Position numbers and translations under genes: made by a program. 64,000 nucleotides of DNA, taken from NCBI RefSeq assembly GCF_000292245.2, contig NZ_ALPT02000002.1:55033-119032 (forward strand), in the 5' to 3' direction. The notes below the pieces were generated by a model. It worked only from the letters and a program-made list of their open reading frames with translations. It ran no database searches and was not told where the DNA came from. This document shows, one piece after another, positions 63,911 through 64,000 of this stretch (the stretch's first letter is position 1; every line of letters begins with the position of its first letter). The stretch comes from Alkalihalobacillus alcalophilus ATCC 27647 = CGMCC 1.3604 (lineage in GTDB: Bacteria > Bacillota > Bacilli > Bacillales > Bacillaceae_D).

Positions 63911-63999
63911 TTAAAGTACCAAAGCAAAAAAAAAGCGACTACAATAATTGCCCAGATAATCAGGTTTAGTCTATGGCGATTTCCCTTGTATAAATTAAC
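63911..63999 (-). CDS. Possible C-terminal fragment of a membrane protein (5' end outside window)
   Basis: A minus-strand frame runs in from the right edge and ends with TAA at 63911-63913. It encodes about 29 residues, NLYKGNRHRLNLIIWAIIVV plus a hydrophobic tail ending ALVL, which looks like a basic loop followed by a terminal membrane helix. Too short to identify. Confidence 0.35.
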
Positions 64000-64000
64000 A

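Overview
The window comes from a low-GC, Gram-positive, spore-former-type bacterium of the Bacillaceae (Bacillus/Alkalihalobacillus-like). Ribosome binding sites are strong (GGAGG type). Recognisable Bacillus proteins include YtpB, GlpP, an NsrR/Hmp pair and ldh-lctP. The regulatory sites are those of Bacillota regulators (Rex, NsrR, Zur, Fur, a CcpA-like palindrome). Species cannot be fixed from the sequence alone. Most genes lie on the minus strand.

Layout. 1-3.5 kb: the tail of a YoaP-like acetyltransferase, a small membrane protein, and an ldh-lctP operon with a textbook Rex operator over its promoter. 3.9-15.1 kb: a complete phosphonate (C-P lyase) locus read on the minus strand as phnF, phnGHIJK, phnM, phnL, a PHP-domain phosphoesterase, then phnD, phnC, phnE, phnE. 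phnM and phnL each carry a single-base homopolymer frameshift. 15.4-19.1 kb: an SMP-30-type lactonase, formate-tetrahydrofolate ligase and a HAD phosphatase. 19.5-29.8 kb: an amino-sugar or ketose catabolic region holding an aldolase-PfkB-SIS-ROK operon, a GntR/UTRA regulator, a sugar ABC transporter without its own ATPase, a Gfo/Idh/MocA dehydrogenase and a LacI-type regulator. Two of these operons share an identical 17-bp putative operator.

30.2-40.7 kb: a chemoreceptor, nsrR/hmp (nitric oxide defence) with an NsrR palindrome, SelO, an OmpA-like lipoprotein, and glpP-glpF-glpK with a terminator/antiterminator leader before glpF. 41.7-48.9 kb: a polysaccharide deacetylase and a six-gene metallophore transport operon in the order cntA-B-C-D-F-E, headed by two Zur boxes and a Fur-like box but without metallophore biosynthesis genes. 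49.3-55.7 kb: a cell-surface DUF1906 protein with a repetitive Asn/Glu/Ile linker, YtpB, and small metabolic or unknown genes. 56.5-63.1 kb: a four-gene Wadjet-type (Jet/MukBEF-like) anti-plasmid operon in the order jetD-jetA-jetB-jetC. The right end holds a truncated ISLre2 transposase beside a near-perfect 21-bp inverted repeat.

The most unusual structure is a family of 51-bp tandem repeats forming three separate intergenic arrays: 40834-41547 (14 units), 51757-52469 (about 14 units, opposite orientation) and 56188-about 56490 (6 units). The arrays have diverged from one another but keep the same 51-bp period and the same two anchors, CGCACCG and CATTACC (or CATTCC), exactly 30 bp apart. 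They are not CRISPR arrays and do not look like protein-coding genes; their function is unknown.
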